Source: Pseudomonadota bacterium | Lineage (GTDB): Bacteria > Pseudomonadota > Alphaproteobacteria > Sphingomonadales > Sphingomonadaceae | Assembly: GCA_023390415.1 (NCBI GenBank) | Contig: JAEWCW010000022.1 | Coordinates: 1 to 28,267 of the forward strand | Length of the DNA: 28,267 nt | Direction: 5' to 3' | Shown here: piece after piece, positions 7,547 through 15,592 of the stretch | Layout: each line of letters opens with the position of its first letter | Position numbering within the stretch: position 1 is the stretch's first letter | Made by a program: the position numbers and the translations under genes | The notes under the pieces: generated by a model | What the model was told of the DNA's origin: nothing | Database searches by the model: none | Seen by the model: the letters and a program-made list of their open reading frames with translations, nothing else

Positions 7547-8685
7547 CGGACGATCTCGGCCAGGATCGCGTCGAGGAGGAGCATCCCGGCGGGAGTCGCG
7601 CGCAGGCGATCGGCGTCGCGAGCCAGCAGGCCCTGGGAGGCGAGCCGGGCCACGGCGTCCATGTCCAGGCCGCGGCCGAGCCGGTCGAGGGATATGCCTT
7701 CGCGAAGGCGAAGCCCCATCAGCAGCGCTTCGGGGAGCGCGTCCTCGGGCGCGATCGACTGTTCCTCGGCGATGCCGTGGCGGTTGCGCTCCAGGCCGGA
7801 CAGCCAGTTCTCCGGCTTCTTGTGGCGCCGCGTGAACGTGCTGCCCCGCCGGCCATGGGCGCCGGGACCGACGCCTGCATAATCGCCGTAGCGCCAGTAA
7901 GTGAGATTGTGGCGGCTCTCCTCGCCGGGGCGGGCGTGGTTCGAGATTTCGTAGGCGGGGAGGCCGGCCGCCGCGGTCATCTCCTGAGTCGCCTCATAGA
8001 GGGCTGCGCCATGGTCGGGATCGGCGGGGACGAGCTCGCCCTTGGCGACCATGGTCGCGAAGCGCGTGCCGGGCTCGATGGTGAGCTGGTAGAGCGAGAG
8101 ATGGCCGGTGCCGAAGGAAAGGGCGCGGGCAAGCTCGCTCCGCCACCCTTCCTCAGTCTGGCCGGGGAGGGCGTAGATCAGGTCGAAGCTGACCCGGTCG
8201 AACGCCCGCTGCGCGACCTCCAGCGCGGCGAGGCCTTCGTCCACATTATGGGCGCGGCCGAGGAAGCGCAGAGCATTGTCGTCGAGCGCCTGCAGGCCGA
8301 GCGACACGCGGTTGACCCCGGCCGCGGCGAGATCGGCGAAGCGCGCCGCCTCGACCGACGAGGGATTGGCCTCGAGCGTGATCTCGATCCCCGCCTCGAA
8401 GCCCCAATGCGCCTCGGCCGCGCCGATGATCGCCGCGACCGTCTCGGGCGGCATCAGCGAGGGCGTGCCGCCGCCGAAGAAGATCGAGCTCAGCCGGCGC
8501 CCTGCAGTCTCCCGCGCCTCATGCGCCAGGTCCGCAAGCATCGCCGCGCGCCACTGCGCCTGGTCGACCGCCTCGCGGACATGGCTGTTGAAGTCGCAAT
8601 AGGGGCATTTCGAGACGCAGAAGGGCCAGTGGACGTAGAGCGCCATTCCCCGGACTGGCGCCGAGGCTGGCACGGGCCTGTCCAT
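7543..8685 (-). CDS. hemW: HemW-like radical SAM heme chaperone
   Basis: The 380-residue protein carries the radical-SAM cluster motif CVSKCPYC (Cys23, Cys27, Cys30) in YVHWPFCVSKCPYCDFNSH, then FFGGGTPSLM, ITLEANPSSV, GVNRVSLGLQALDDNALRFL and FDLIYALPGQTEEGW. These are diagnostic of HemW (formerly annotated as oxygen-independent coproporphyrinogen oxidase). The CX3CX2C spacing followed by D rather than the extra HemN residues, and the C-terminal HemN_C-type winged region (LRLREGISLDRL), favour HemW, which transfers heme to respiratory enzymes. ATG 8685 overlaps the rdgB stop by one base (TGATG), so this start is preferred; an internal ATG at 8646 is possible. It converges with the LpoA-like gene with overlapping stops and no terminator. 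Confidence 0.94.
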   Translation of the reverse strand: MDRPVPASAPVRGMALYVHWPFCVSKCPYCDFNSHVREAVDQAQWRAAMLADLAHEARETAGRRLSSIFFGGGTPSLMPPETVAAIIGAAEAHWGFEAGIEITLEANPSSVEAARFADLAAAGVNRVSLGLQALDDNALRFLGRAHNVDEGLAALEVAQRAFDRVSFDLIYALPGQTEEGWRSELARALSFGTGHLSLYQLTIEPGTRFATMVAKGELVPADPDHGAALYEATQEMTAAAGLPAYEISNHARPGEESRHNLTYWRYGDYAGVGPGAHGRRGSTFTRRHKKPENWLSGLERNRHGIAEEQSIAPEDALPEALLMGLRLREGISLDRLGRGLDMDAVARLASQGLLARDADRLRATPAGMLLLDAILAEIVR

Positions 8686-9329
8686 CAGGTGCCGAGCGCC
8701 GCCACCAGCTTGGCGAAGGCGTCCGCGCGGTGGCTGATCGCGTGCTTCTCGGCGGGGTCCATCTCGCCGAACGTCTGGTCGCGGCCGGCGGGGACGAACA
8801 TCGGGTCGTAGCCGAAGCCCTTGTCGCCGCGCGGCGGCCAGACGAGCGTGCCGTCGACCCGCCCCTCGAACCATTCGGCATGGCCGTCAGGCCAGACCAA
8901 GGCGAGCGCGCAGACGAAATGGGCGTCGCGGCTCACGTCCGGGCCGAGCGCCTCGAGCTCGTCATTTACCCGGCGCATGGCGTGCATGAAGTCGCGCTTG
9001 CCGTCGACGTCGCCGGGCTCGCCCTCGGGCGGCACCTGGCCCTCGAGGATCGCCCAGCGCGCCGAGAAGATGCCCGGGCGGTTGCCGAGCGCCTCGACGC
9101 AGAGGCCGCTATCGTCGGCCAGGGCAGGGAGACCGGTCAGGTCCGCCGCCTGGCGCGCCTTGAGGTCGGCATTCTCTGCGAAGCTGACGCCGATCTCGTC
9201 CGGCTCGGGAAGGTCGAGCTCGGCCGCCGAGACCGGCTCGACGCCATAGGGGCCGAGCAATTCCAGAATCTCGCGGACCTTGCCCTTGTTGTGGCTGGCG
9301 ATGACCAACTTGCCGGCGAGCGGCCTCAT
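8685..9329 (-). CDS. rdgB: RdgB/HAM1 non-canonical purine NTP pyrophosphatase
   Basis: This 214-residue Maf/Ham1-fold enzyme hydrolyses ITP, dITP and XTP to monophosphates and keeps deaminated purines out of DNA and RNA. Diagnostic motifs in order are IASHNKGKVREI (substrate lysine), SFAENADLKA, ALADDSGLCVEAL (metal-binding Asp pair), RPGIFSARWA, GDKGFGYDPMF and FGEMDPAEKHAISHRADA. The length is normal for the family. The ATG overlaps the rph stop as ATGA, and the stop overlaps the hemW start as TGATG. The three genes are therefore probably translated as one unit, a common arrangement in alphaproteobacteria. Confidence 0.96.
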   Translation of the reverse strand: MRPLAGKLVIASHNKGKVREILELLGPYGVEPVSAAELDLPEPDEIGVSFAENADLKARQAADLTGLPALADDSGLCVEALGNRPGIFSARWAILEGQVPPEGEPGDVDGKRDFMHAMRRVNDELEALGPDVSRDAHFVCALALVWPDGHAEWFEGRVDGTLVWPPRGDKGFGYDPMFVPAGRDQTFGEMDPAEKHAISHRADAFAKLVAALGT

Positions 9330-10042
9330 CGCCCGGTCGCCCGATCTTGAGCGGCAAAAATCTCCCCGCAGCCGATCCGCGCCAGGCGGAGCAGGCGCAG
9401 GAGGCCTTCCTCGTCATAGGTCTCGCCTTCGGCGCTGGCCTGTACTTCGATGATCTTGCCGTCGTCGGTGAGCACGAAATTGCCGTCGGCGCCGGCTGTC
9501 GAATCCTCGTCATAATCGAGGTCGAGGACCGCAGTGCCATTGTGGATGCCGCAGCTCACCGCAGCGACCTTGGCGGCGATCGGATCGACGGCGAGCTGCT
9601 TACTCTCGAGCAATTTGTCGACGGCCATGCGGAGCGCCACCCAGGCGCCGGAAATGGCCGCGGTGCGGGTCCCACCGTCGGCCTGGATCACGTCGCAGTC
9701 GAGCGTGATCTGGCGCTCGCCGAGCTTCTCGAGGTCGACCACCGCGCGCAGTGAGCGCCCGATCAGCCGCTGGATCTCCTGGGTGCGGCCGGATTGCTTG
9801 CCGCTCGCCGCCTCGCGCCGGCCCCGGGTATGGGTCGCGCGCGGAAGCATGCCGTACTCGGCGGTCACCCAGCCCTTGCCCTTGCCGCGGAGCCAGGGCG
9901 GCAGGTTCGTCTCGACGCTGGCGGTGCAGAGCACCTTGGTATCTCCGAAGCTCACCAGGACGCTGCCCTCGGCATGACGGGTGAAATTCGGCTCGATCGC
10001 GATGGCACGCATCTGGTCGGGGGCGCGTCCGGACGGGCGCAT
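9326..10042 (-). CDS. rph: Ribonuclease PH
   Basis: The 238-residue product starts MRPSGRAPDQMRAI and shows the RNase PH signatures VLVSFGDTKVLCTASVE, GWVTAEYGMLPRATHTRG, QEIQRLIGRSLRAVVDL and TLDCDVIQADGGTRTAAI, with DEDSTAGADGNFVLT near the C-terminus. It is a phosphate-dependent 3'-5' exoribonuclease of the PNPase/exosome fold that trims tRNA 3' ends as a hexameric ring. The ATG at 10042 is preceded by an AAGGAA ribosome site. It lies 28 bases after the stop of the diiron-protein gene and overlaps rdgB by four bases. All catalytic regions appear intact. Confidence 0.97.
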   Translation of the reverse strand: MRPSGRAPDQMRAIAIEPNFTRHAEGSVLVSFGDTKVLCTASVETNLPPWLRGKGKGWVTAEYGMLPRATHTRGRREAASGKQSGRTQEIQRLIGRSLRAVVDLEKLGERQITLDCDVIQADGGTRTAAISGAWVALRMAVDKLLESKQLAVDPIAAKVAAVSCGIHNGTAVLDLDYDEDSTAGADGNFVLTDDGKIIEVQASAEGETYDEEGLLRLLRLARIGCGEIFAAQDRATGR

Positions 10043-10070
10043 GGGATTCCTTTCGCTGGGGTCGCCTCCC

Positions 10071-10982
10071 TTAGACAGGGGCGGCCGGCGAATCCACCCA
10101 AAGCGCCGCCCGATAGCGTTCGAAGCAGCGCGCGCCCGCGGTCAGCCGGATCAGCGCGCCCTCGGCCATCGCCCGCGCGCGCCGCGGGTCCTCGGCGACG
10201 AGCGGGCGGATCACCTTCGCGTTCCAGTCGGCGCTGTGGCGGACGTCGAGCACCGCATGGAGCTCGAAATAGCGCCGTGCCTTGCCGTCGATGCCGAGGC
10301 GCCGGAGGCCGTCGGCGACGCAGCGGCTGCGGCCGGGCGCGGTCAGCTCGATCACGCCGAGCGCGCCGACCGAATGCCAGGCGTAGCGCCGGTTCATCGC
10401 CATCGCGGTCATCGCATTGGCGAGCGCGAGGCTCTCCCAGACGGTGTCCTCGATCTCCGCCTGAAGGCCGAGCTGGCGGATCAGCCCGTCGAGCATCGGG
10501 CCGTGCATGCCCTTGGGATTGCCGCGGCCCATCTCGTCCCAATAATTGTTGGCGAGCTCCATCTTCGCCTCGGCCGGCATCTTGACCTGGGTCAGCGCCG
10601 TCAAATCCTCGAAGCCGGCCTCGCCGGCCGCTTCCTGGGCGAGGAAATAGCGGAAATGATCGAGCTCCGCCTGCTCGGCAAGCCAGGGGAAGAGCGGGTC
10701 CTGCTGGCCCGGCCCGTTCTCCATCAGCGCCTCGAACCAGGCGATGAAAGCATCGGCATCGTCGGGCGCCTCGGCCGCGCGGCCGGCGATCTCCGCGCGA
10801 AGCTCCTCGATGAACGCGCCCTCGAGCCGCTGCATGCGCGTGTCCTCGCTGAGCCGCATTGCCCAGTCGTCGCCGGGGAATTCGGGCGCGAGCCGGCGAC
10901 GGTTCCAGAGCGCGAGGCCGCGTTGGAAGTCGTCATTGAGGAATTGCGAACGCTCAGGCGCGTCGCGAAAGAGTGTAGCCAA
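10071..10982 (-). CDS. Heme-oxygenase-like diiron protein (iron-containing redox enzyme family), function unknown
   Basis: This 303-residue, largely helical protein carries the pattern of the heme-oxygenase-like diiron oxidase/oxygenase (HDO) superfamily. Candidate ligands are Glu106/His109 with Glu117 in the helix ELDHFRYFLAQEAAGE, Glu150 and His160 in NYWDEMGRGNPKGMH, and Glu240, His242, Asp246 and His249 in YFELHAVLDVRHSADW. Known members of the superfamily oxidise amino acids, fatty acids or tailoring substrates, but I cannot name a substrate here. No membrane or signal segment is seen, so it is probably cytoplasmic. The start appears to be TTG at 10982: the frame has a stop (TGA) about 60 bases upstream and no ATG between. 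It lies upstream of rph-rdgB-hemW on the same strand and is divergent from hrcA across a 99-bp gap. Confidence 0.75.
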   Translation of the reverse strand: MATLFRDAPERSQFLNDDFQRGLALWNRRRLAPEFPGDDWAMRLSEDTRMQRLEGAFIEELRAEIAGRAAEAPDDADAFIAWFEALMENGPGQQDPLFPWLAEQAELDHFRYFLAQEAAGEAGFEDLTALTQVKMPAEAKMELANNYWDEMGRGNPKGMHGPMLDGLIRQLGLQAEIEDTVWESLALANAMTAMAMNRRYAWHSVGALGVIELTAPGRSRCVADGLRRLGIDGKARRYFELHAVLDVRHSADWNAKVIRPLVAEDPRRARAMAEGALIRLTAGARCFERYRAALWVDSPAAPV

Positions 10983-11081
10983 GTGGATGATCCCGTTGAG
11001 AATGTTTGAATTCGAAACTTGTCGGGAGGGTCATTGTTCCGCCGGGGTGACGACCGGCCGCGCGGCGCCTAAATAGCCGCC

Positions 11082-12125
11082 ATGGCCTCGACCCCCGTCA
11101 TCGAGCTGAGCGAGCGCGCGCGCGACGTGTTCCGACTCGTCGTCGAGGAATATCTGGGCGCCGGGCTCCCGGTCGGTTCGCGCACAATCTCCAGGCTGCC
11201 CGGAATCAACCTGTCGCCGGCGTCGATCCGTAACGTGATGCAGGATCTGGAGGAGCTCGGCCTTCTCGCCCATCCCCACGTTTCGGCCGGGCGCGTGCCG
11301 ACCGAGACCGGCCTTCGGCTGTTCGTGGACGGAATGATGCAGGCCGCCGAGCCCAGCCCGGCGGAGCGCGCGGCGATCGAGCAGCGCCTTCGCGGCGGCG
11401 GGCCGATCGAGGATGCGCTCGCCAATGCGACGGCGGCGCTGTCCGGCCTCTCCGCCTGCGCCGGCATCGTGCTCGTGCCCAAGCGCGAGCCGGTGCTGAA
11501 GCAGCTCGGCTTCGTCTTGCTCTCGCCCCGCCAGGCGCTTGCGGTGATGGTCGGCGGCGACGGAAGCGTCGAAAACAGGGTCGTCGACCTCCCGCCCGGC
11601 GTAACCTCGGCGGCACTTGCCGAGGTCGGCAATTACGTCAGCTCGCGCCTCTCCGGCCTCACCCTGCAGCAGGCGCGGGCCCGGCTCGACGCCGAGATCA
11701 GGGACGGCAAGGCGGCACTCGACACAGCGGCGCAGGAGCTGATCGACCGCGGGCTCGCCATCTGGTCCGAGGACGGCGACCGGCGGCCCGTGCTGATCGT
11801 CCGCGGCCAGGCCAATCTGCTCGAGGACGGCGCTGCCGCCGATCTCGAGCGGGTCCGCCAACTGCTGGAGGAACTGGAAGGCAAGGAGGAGATCGTCCGC
11901 CTGCTCGACAGCGCGCGCGCAGGCAAGGGGATGAAGATCTTCATCGGATCGGAGAACAAGCTCTTCGCTCTGTCCGGCTCTTCCGTTATCGCGGCGCCCT
12001 ATCGCGGCGGCGACGGCAAGGTGGTCGGAGTCGTCGGCGTGATCGGCCCGACCCGGTTGAACTACGCGCGGGTCGTACCCATGGTTGATTTCACGGCACA
12101 GGCACTATCGAGATTGATGGCATGA
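11082..12125 (+). CDS. hrcA: Heat-inducible transcription repressor HrcA
   Basis: The 347-residue protein has the HrcA architecture. An N-terminal winged helix contains GLPVGSRTISRLPGINLSPA, SIRNVMQDLEELGLL and HPHVSAGRVPTETGLRLFVD (to about residue 85). A central GAF-like domain follows, and the conserved C-terminal part includes IFIGSENKLFALSGSSVIA and GVIGPTRLNYARVVPMVDFT. HrcA represses groESL and sometimes dnaK genes by binding CIRCE, and needs GroEL for activity. I did not find a CIRCE element (TTAGCACTC-N9-GAGTGCTAA) anywhere in the window, so its targets probably lie elsewhere. The ATG has no evident Shine-Dalgarno sequence. The stop overlaps grpE as ATGA. Confidence 0.97.
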   Translation: MASTPVIELSERARDVFRLVVEEYLGAGLPVGSRTISRLPGINLSPASIRNVMQDLEELGLLAHPHVSAGRVPTETGLRLFVDGMMQAAEPSPAERAAIEQRLRGGGPIEDALANATAALSGLSACAGIVLVPKREPVLKQLGFVLLSPRQALAVMVGGDGSVENRVVDLPPGVTSAALAEVGNYVSSRLSGLTLQQARARLDAEIRDGKAALDTAAQELIDRGLAIWSEDGDRRPVLIVRGQANLLEDGAAADLERVRQLLEELEGKEEIVRLLDSARAGKGMKIFIGSENKLFALSGSSVIAAPYRGGDGKVVGVVGVIGPTRLNYARVVPMVDFTAQALSRLMA

Positions 12126-12682
12126 ACGAAGAACAGGACGTCCAGGATCAGGAGAATCTCGAGCCGCAGGCGGGCGCGGATGCCGCGCAGGATGCGGGCG
12201 GCGAGGGCGAGCCGGATCGCCTCGGCGAGCTGATGCGGGAGCTGGAGGAGGTGCGCCAGCACGTCCTCTACGCCCAGGCCGAGACCCAGAACGTCCGCCG
12301 CCGTCTCGAGGCCGAGAAGCAGACCGCCTCCACCTATGCCGCGACCGGCTTCGCCCGCGACATGCTGTCGGTGAAGGACAATCTCGAGCGCGCGCTCGCC
12401 GCGGTGGGCGCCGATCTCGGCGAGGATCCGCGGCTCAAGGCGCTGGTCGCCGGAGTCGAGGCGACCGCGCGCGAGCTCGACAGCGTCTTCCAGCGCAACG
12501 GCATTGTCCGCGTCGAGGCGATCGGCCAGCCGCTCGACCCCAACAAGCACCAGGCGATGCTCGAAATCCCCTCGGCCGAGGCCGCGCCGGGAACGATCGT
12601 CCAGGAGATGCAGCCCGGCTACATGATGAAGGAGCGCCTGCTTCGGCCGGCGCTCGTCGGAGTCGCCAAGAAGCCGGACTGA
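12122..12682 (+). CDS. grpE: Nucleotide exchange factor GrpE
   Basis: The 186-residue product exchanges ADP for ATP on DnaK. An acidic, glutamine/glutamate-rich N-terminus (to about residue 35) precedes a long coiled coil (RLGELMRELEEVRQHVLYAQ, ETQNVRRRLEAEKQ) and the four-helix core with FARDMLSVKDNLERAL. The C-terminal beta domain contains FQRNGIVRVEAIGQPLDPNK, HQAMLEI, GTIVQEMQPGYMMKERLLRP and ALVGVAKK, all standard GrpE motifs. ATG 12122 overlaps the hrcA stop by four bases, so hrcA and grpE form a translationally coupled pair. It is followed by a large inverted repeat at 12691-12821 and then a convergent gene. Confidence 0.97.
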   Translation: MNEEQDVQDQENLEPQAGADAAQDAGGEGEPDRLGELMRELEEVRQHVLYAQAETQNVRRRLEAEKQTASTYAATGFARDMLSVKDNLERALAAVGADLGEDPRLKALVAGVEATARELDSVFQRNGIVRVEAIGQPLDPNKHQAMLEIPSAEAAPGTIVQEMQPGYMMKERLLRPALVGVAKKPD

Positions 12683-12690
12683 GAGAACCC

Positions 12691-12821
12691 GAGCGAGACC
12701 GTCATCCCGGCGAAGGCCGGGATCTCAGGGAGACCATTCTCGGCCGCTTTGCAGCGCTGCATTCACCGCGGCGTCTACTGGTCCTGAGATGCCAGCCTTC
12801 GCTGGCATGACGGTCTCGCTC
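12691..12821. repeat. REP-like inverted repeat pair with compensated inner hairpins, between convergent genes
   Basis: The arms 12691-12729 and 12783-12821 are 39 bp each and 35 of 39 positions pair. Each arm reads GAGCGAGACCGTCAT, a 16-base mini-hairpin, then ATCTCAGG. The mini-hairpins are CCCGGC-GAAG-GCCGGG in the left arm and (read in the same sense) GCCAGC-GAAG-GCTGGC in the right arm. All four differences between the arms are base-pair-preserving within the mini-hairpin. The structure occupies most of the gap between grpE (plus) and the PH-domain gene (minus) and may end transcription from both sides. It resembles the CGTCATCCCGGCGAAAGCC class of extragenic repeats I recall from sphingomonad genomes. 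Confidence 0.85.
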
Positions 12822-12837
12822 CGCCCCCTAAACCCCC

Positions 12838-13338
12838 TCAGATCCCCTCGTCGACCATGTCGATCTCGCGCACGCGGCGGCGCTGGCGGGCATCGTCGAC
12901 GAGGCGGCGGAGCTCCTCGCGTCGGGCCTGGGCGCGCTCGACATGGGGGAGGCGCAGCACCGAGCCGCGGGTGGTCTCGTCGCTCGACGTGATCCCCAAC
13001 GTGCCGATGCCAGCGAGCTGGTTGATCAAGGTGAAATCGAGCCGGACATCCTTGACCCGGTAGAGCTCGATCTCGTCGATCGACTTCACGAAGATGCCGC
13101 GCCGGATGAGCAGCCGGTCCGGCGAAATCTCAAAGGCCGCGGCGAGATTCTTCACCCACACGAAGAGGATGATCGCGAGGCCGATCGCGGCGAGCGCCAG
13201 CGGCCATGTGCCCCATTGGCCGATCAGCGTGCCGACCAGCCCGGCGACGATCAACAGGATCGTGCCCCAGCCGGCGAGGGTGCCGCGCAGCCAGCCCAGC
13301 GTCGACGAGCGAAAGCGATCGACATTTGCTTCCATCAT
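12838..13338 (-). CDS. PH-domain (bPH2/YdbT-type) membrane protein
   Basis: The protein has 166 residues from ATG 13338, or 165 from the adjacent ATG 13335, which is better spaced from the GGGGGA ribosome site. Two hydrophobic segments (about residues 22-42, GWGTILLIVAGLVGTLIG, and 45-64, PLALAAIGLAIILFVWV) precede a bacterial PH domain with RLLIRRGIFVKSIDEIELYR, VKDVRLDFTLINQLAGIG and TLGITSSDETTRG. The C-terminus is a charged arginine/glutamate-rich helix. Such proteins are inner-membrane anchored with a cytoplasmic PH-like domain; their specific role is not known. It is convergent with grpE and divergent from the S9 peptidase gene across a 133-bp gap. Confidence 0.85.
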   Translation of the reverse strand: MMEANVDRFRSSTLGWLRGTLAGWGTILLIVAGLVGTLIGQWGTWPLALAAIGLAIILFVWVKNLAAAFEISPDRLLIRRGIFVKSIDEIELYRVKDVRLDFTLINQLAGIGTLGITSSDETTRGSVLRLPHVERAQARREELRRLVDDARQRRRVREIDMVDEGI

Positions 13339-13471
13339 ATTTCCCCCGATGAAGGTCCTGCGCAGAATAGCATGATCGCTGATCGAGGCTAATCCTTCCG
13401 GGCCCGTCTCGACTCCTCGCCGCCCGCGAGGTTATCGTCGAGGCGCTGAAAAAGAACAGGAGGAAGCCTCA

Positions 13472-15562
13472 ATGCGCGTCACCTGGACTCTCCCCGCCTT
13501 CGCACTGCTCGCCGGAAGCTTCGCGCTCGCCGGCTGCGCCCGCACGACGGACGAGGGCGCATCGACGCCCGCGGCGGTCGCGCCGGCGGTCGCCGCACCG
13601 CTCATCCCGCGCAGCGCGATCTTCGGAAATCCGGTTCGCGCCGCCGGCCGGATCAGCCCGGACGGCCGCCATGTCAGCTGGCTCGCGCCCGTCGACGGCG
13701 TCCTCAACGTCTTCGTCGCCCCGGTCGACAATCTCGATTCCGCCCGGGCGATCACCCGCGACACGCGCCGCAACATCCAGCAATATTTCTGGGCGCCGGA
13801 CAGCCAGCACGTCATCTACCTGCAGGATGCCGGCGGGAACGAGAATTTCCAGGCGCACAGCGTCAACATCCGCACCGCCACGGACCGCAACCTCACCGAG
13901 GACGGGCCGAACGTCCGCGCTACAATCCAGGGCGTGAGCCCGCTCCGCCGCGACGTCGTCCTCGTCGGCCTCAACGGCCGCAACCCGCAGCTCTTCGACC
14001 TCTACGAGATCAACTACCGCACCGGCGAGCGCCGGCTGGTCCAGGAGAATCCCGGTTATTCGGGGTGGGTCGTCGACAATCAGCTGCGCCCGCGCTTCGG
14101 CACCCAGCAGGTGCCGGGCGGCGCCACGAAGGTCTTCCGCAAGACCGACGCCGGCACCTGGCAGGAGGTGCTGACCATCCCGACCGAGGATCTCCAGACC
14201 ACCAACCCGATCGGCTTCAACCGCGCCGACAACGCGCTCTACTGGGTCGACAGCCGCGGCCGGAATACGGCGGCCTTGATGCGGATGGACCCGGTCACGC
14301 TGCAGACGCAGGTGATCGCCAGCAACCCGCGCTCCGACATCTCGAACGTCGTCATCGACCCGCGCACGCTCGAGCCGGTCGCTTATTCGGTCAATTATCT
14401 GCGCCAGGAGTGGACCCCGCTCAACGGCGAGATCGGCGCGGATCTCCAGTATCTGCGCTCGCGGCTGCAGGGCGACATCAACATCGTCTCGGCGACGGAG
14501 GACATGTCGAAGCTGGTGGTCGCGGAGAGCGCGGCGGAGCGGCCGGGGACTTTCTATCTCTACGACCGCGCCAACCGGAACCTGCGGATGCTGTTCTCGA
14601 CCCGCCCGGATCTTGCCAACTACCAGCTCCAGCCGATGCACCCGGTTGCGATCCGCTCGCGCGACGATCTCGATCTGGTCAGCTATTTGACGCTTCCGCC
14701 GGGCTCGGACGCCAACAATGACGGCCGCCCGGAGCGCCGGGTGCCGATGGTGCTCTACGTCCATGGCGGGCCCTGGGCGCGCGACCAATATGGCTACAAC
14801 GCCATCCACCAATGGCTCTCGAACCGCGGCTATGCGGTGCTTTCAGTCAATTATCGCGGCTCGACCGGCTTCGGGAAGCAGTTCATCGAATCCGCGGTCG
14901 GCCAATGGTCGGGCAAGATGCACGACGATTTGATCGATGCGGTCGACTGGGCGGTAGAGCGGGGCGTGACCGCCCGCGACAATGTCGCGATCATGGGCGG
15001 CTCCTATGGCGGCTATGCGACGCTCGTCGGCCTGACCTGGACTCCGGACCGCTTCCGCTGCGGGGTCGACATCGTCGGCCCGTCCAACCTCGTCACCCTG
15101 ATGGAGAGCTTCCCGGCCTACTGGCGGCCGATCCTCGCCGGCACCTTCTATCGCCATATCGGCGATCCGGCGACTGCGGAGGGCCGCGCCCGCGCGCTCG
15201 CCCAGTCGCCGATCGGCCGGGTCGACCGGATCCGGGTGCCGCTCCTGATCGGCCAGGGCGGCAACGATCCGCGCGTGGTCAAGAACGAGTCGGACCAGAT
15301 CGTCGCGGCGATGCGGCAGCGCAATCTGCCGGTGACCTACGTCAACTTCCCCGACGAGGGGCATGGCTTCGTCCGGCCGCCCAACTCGATGGCCTTCTGG
15401 GCGATCACCGAGGCCTTCCTCCAGCCCTGCCTGGGCGGCCGCGTGCAGCCGATCGGCAATGACTTCGCCGGCTCGTCGCTGCAGGTGCTTGAAGGCAGCC
15501 AGCACGTGCCCGGCCTGGCCGAGGCGCTTGCGCGGCGGCCGGCCTCGGGCTCGGGCAACTAG
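13472..15562 (+). CDS. S9-family (prolyl oligopeptidase-like) serine peptidase, lipoprotein
   Basis: The 696-residue product begins with a lipoprotein signal, lipobox FALAG|C (Cys22). A beta-propeller region spans about 50-410 (GRISPDGRHVSWLAP, QQYFWAPDSQHVIYLQDAGG). The C-terminal alpha/beta-hydrolase domain contains VPMVLYVHGGPWARDQYGYN (oxyanion region), GYAVLSVNYRGSTGFGKQF, the nucleophile elbow GGSYGGYA (Ser511), Asp599 in GGNDPRV and His631 in DEGHGF. These make up a complete S9 catalytic triad. Exported S9 peptidases of this type degrade short, often proline-containing peptides, here probably in the periplasm attached to a membrane. An AGGAGGAAG ribosome site precedes the ATG, suggesting strong translation. 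The gene stands alone on its strand. Confidence 0.92.
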   Translation: MRVTWTLPAFALLAGSFALAGCARTTDEGASTPAAVAPAVAAPLIPRSAIFGNPVRAAGRISPDGRHVSWLAPVDGVLNVFVAPVDNLDSARAITRDTRRNIQQYFWAPDSQHVIYLQDAGGNENFQAHSVNIRTATDRNLTEDGPNVRATIQGVSPLRRDVVLVGLNGRNPQLFDLYEINYRTGERRLVQENPGYSGWVVDNQLRPRFGTQQVPGGATKVFRKTDAGTWQEVLTIPTEDLQTTNPIGFNRADNALYWVDSRGRNTAALMRMDPVTLQTQVIASNPRSDISNVVIDPRTLEPVAYSVNYLRQEWTPLNGEIGADLQYLRSRLQGDINIVSATEDMSKLVVAESAAERPGTFYLYDRANRNLRMLFSTRPDLANYQLQPMHPVAIRSRDDLDLVSYLTLPPGSDANNDGRPERRVPMVLYVHGGPWARDQYGYNAIHQWLSNRGYAVLSVNYRGSTGFGKQFIESAVGQWSGKMHDDLIDAVDWAVERGVTARDNVAIMGGSYGGYATLVGLTWTPDRFRCGVDIVGPSNLVTLMESFPAYWRPILAGTFYRHIGDPATAEGRARALAQSPIGRVDRIRVPLLIGQGGNDPRVVKNESDQIVAAMRQRNLPVTYVNFPDEGHGFVRPPNSMAFWAITEAFLQPCLGGRVQPIGNDFAGSSLQVLEGSQHVPGLAEALARRPASGSGN

Positions 15563-15592
15563 CGGCGCATAGCTCCCAGGCGGCGTTCCCGG

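Noticed and set aside
7180..8811. Plus-strand open frame of 543 codons
   Set aside because: It overlaps the end of the LpoA-like gene in another frame and is antisense to hemW; both overlapping genes have strong signatures.
11008..11022. GAATTC/TTCGAA palindromic bases and a CTTG upstream of hrcA as an operator or sigma-32 promoter
   Set aside because: The palindromes are six bases each and overlap by chance; 17 bases after CTTG there is no CYTATNT-like -10.
11712..11722. GCACTC half-site of CIRCE inside hrcA
   Set aside because: No matching GAGTGC arm at the required spacing, and it lies within the coding sequence.
13415..13431. Hairpin CCTCGC-CGCCC-GCGAGG before the S9 peptidase gene
   Set aside because: A six-bp GC stem is expected by chance at this base composition, and nothing else links it to control of the gene.
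13469..14812. Minus-strand open frame of 447 codons
   Set aside because: It is antisense to the S9 peptidase, whose signal, propeller and catalytic triad are complete.
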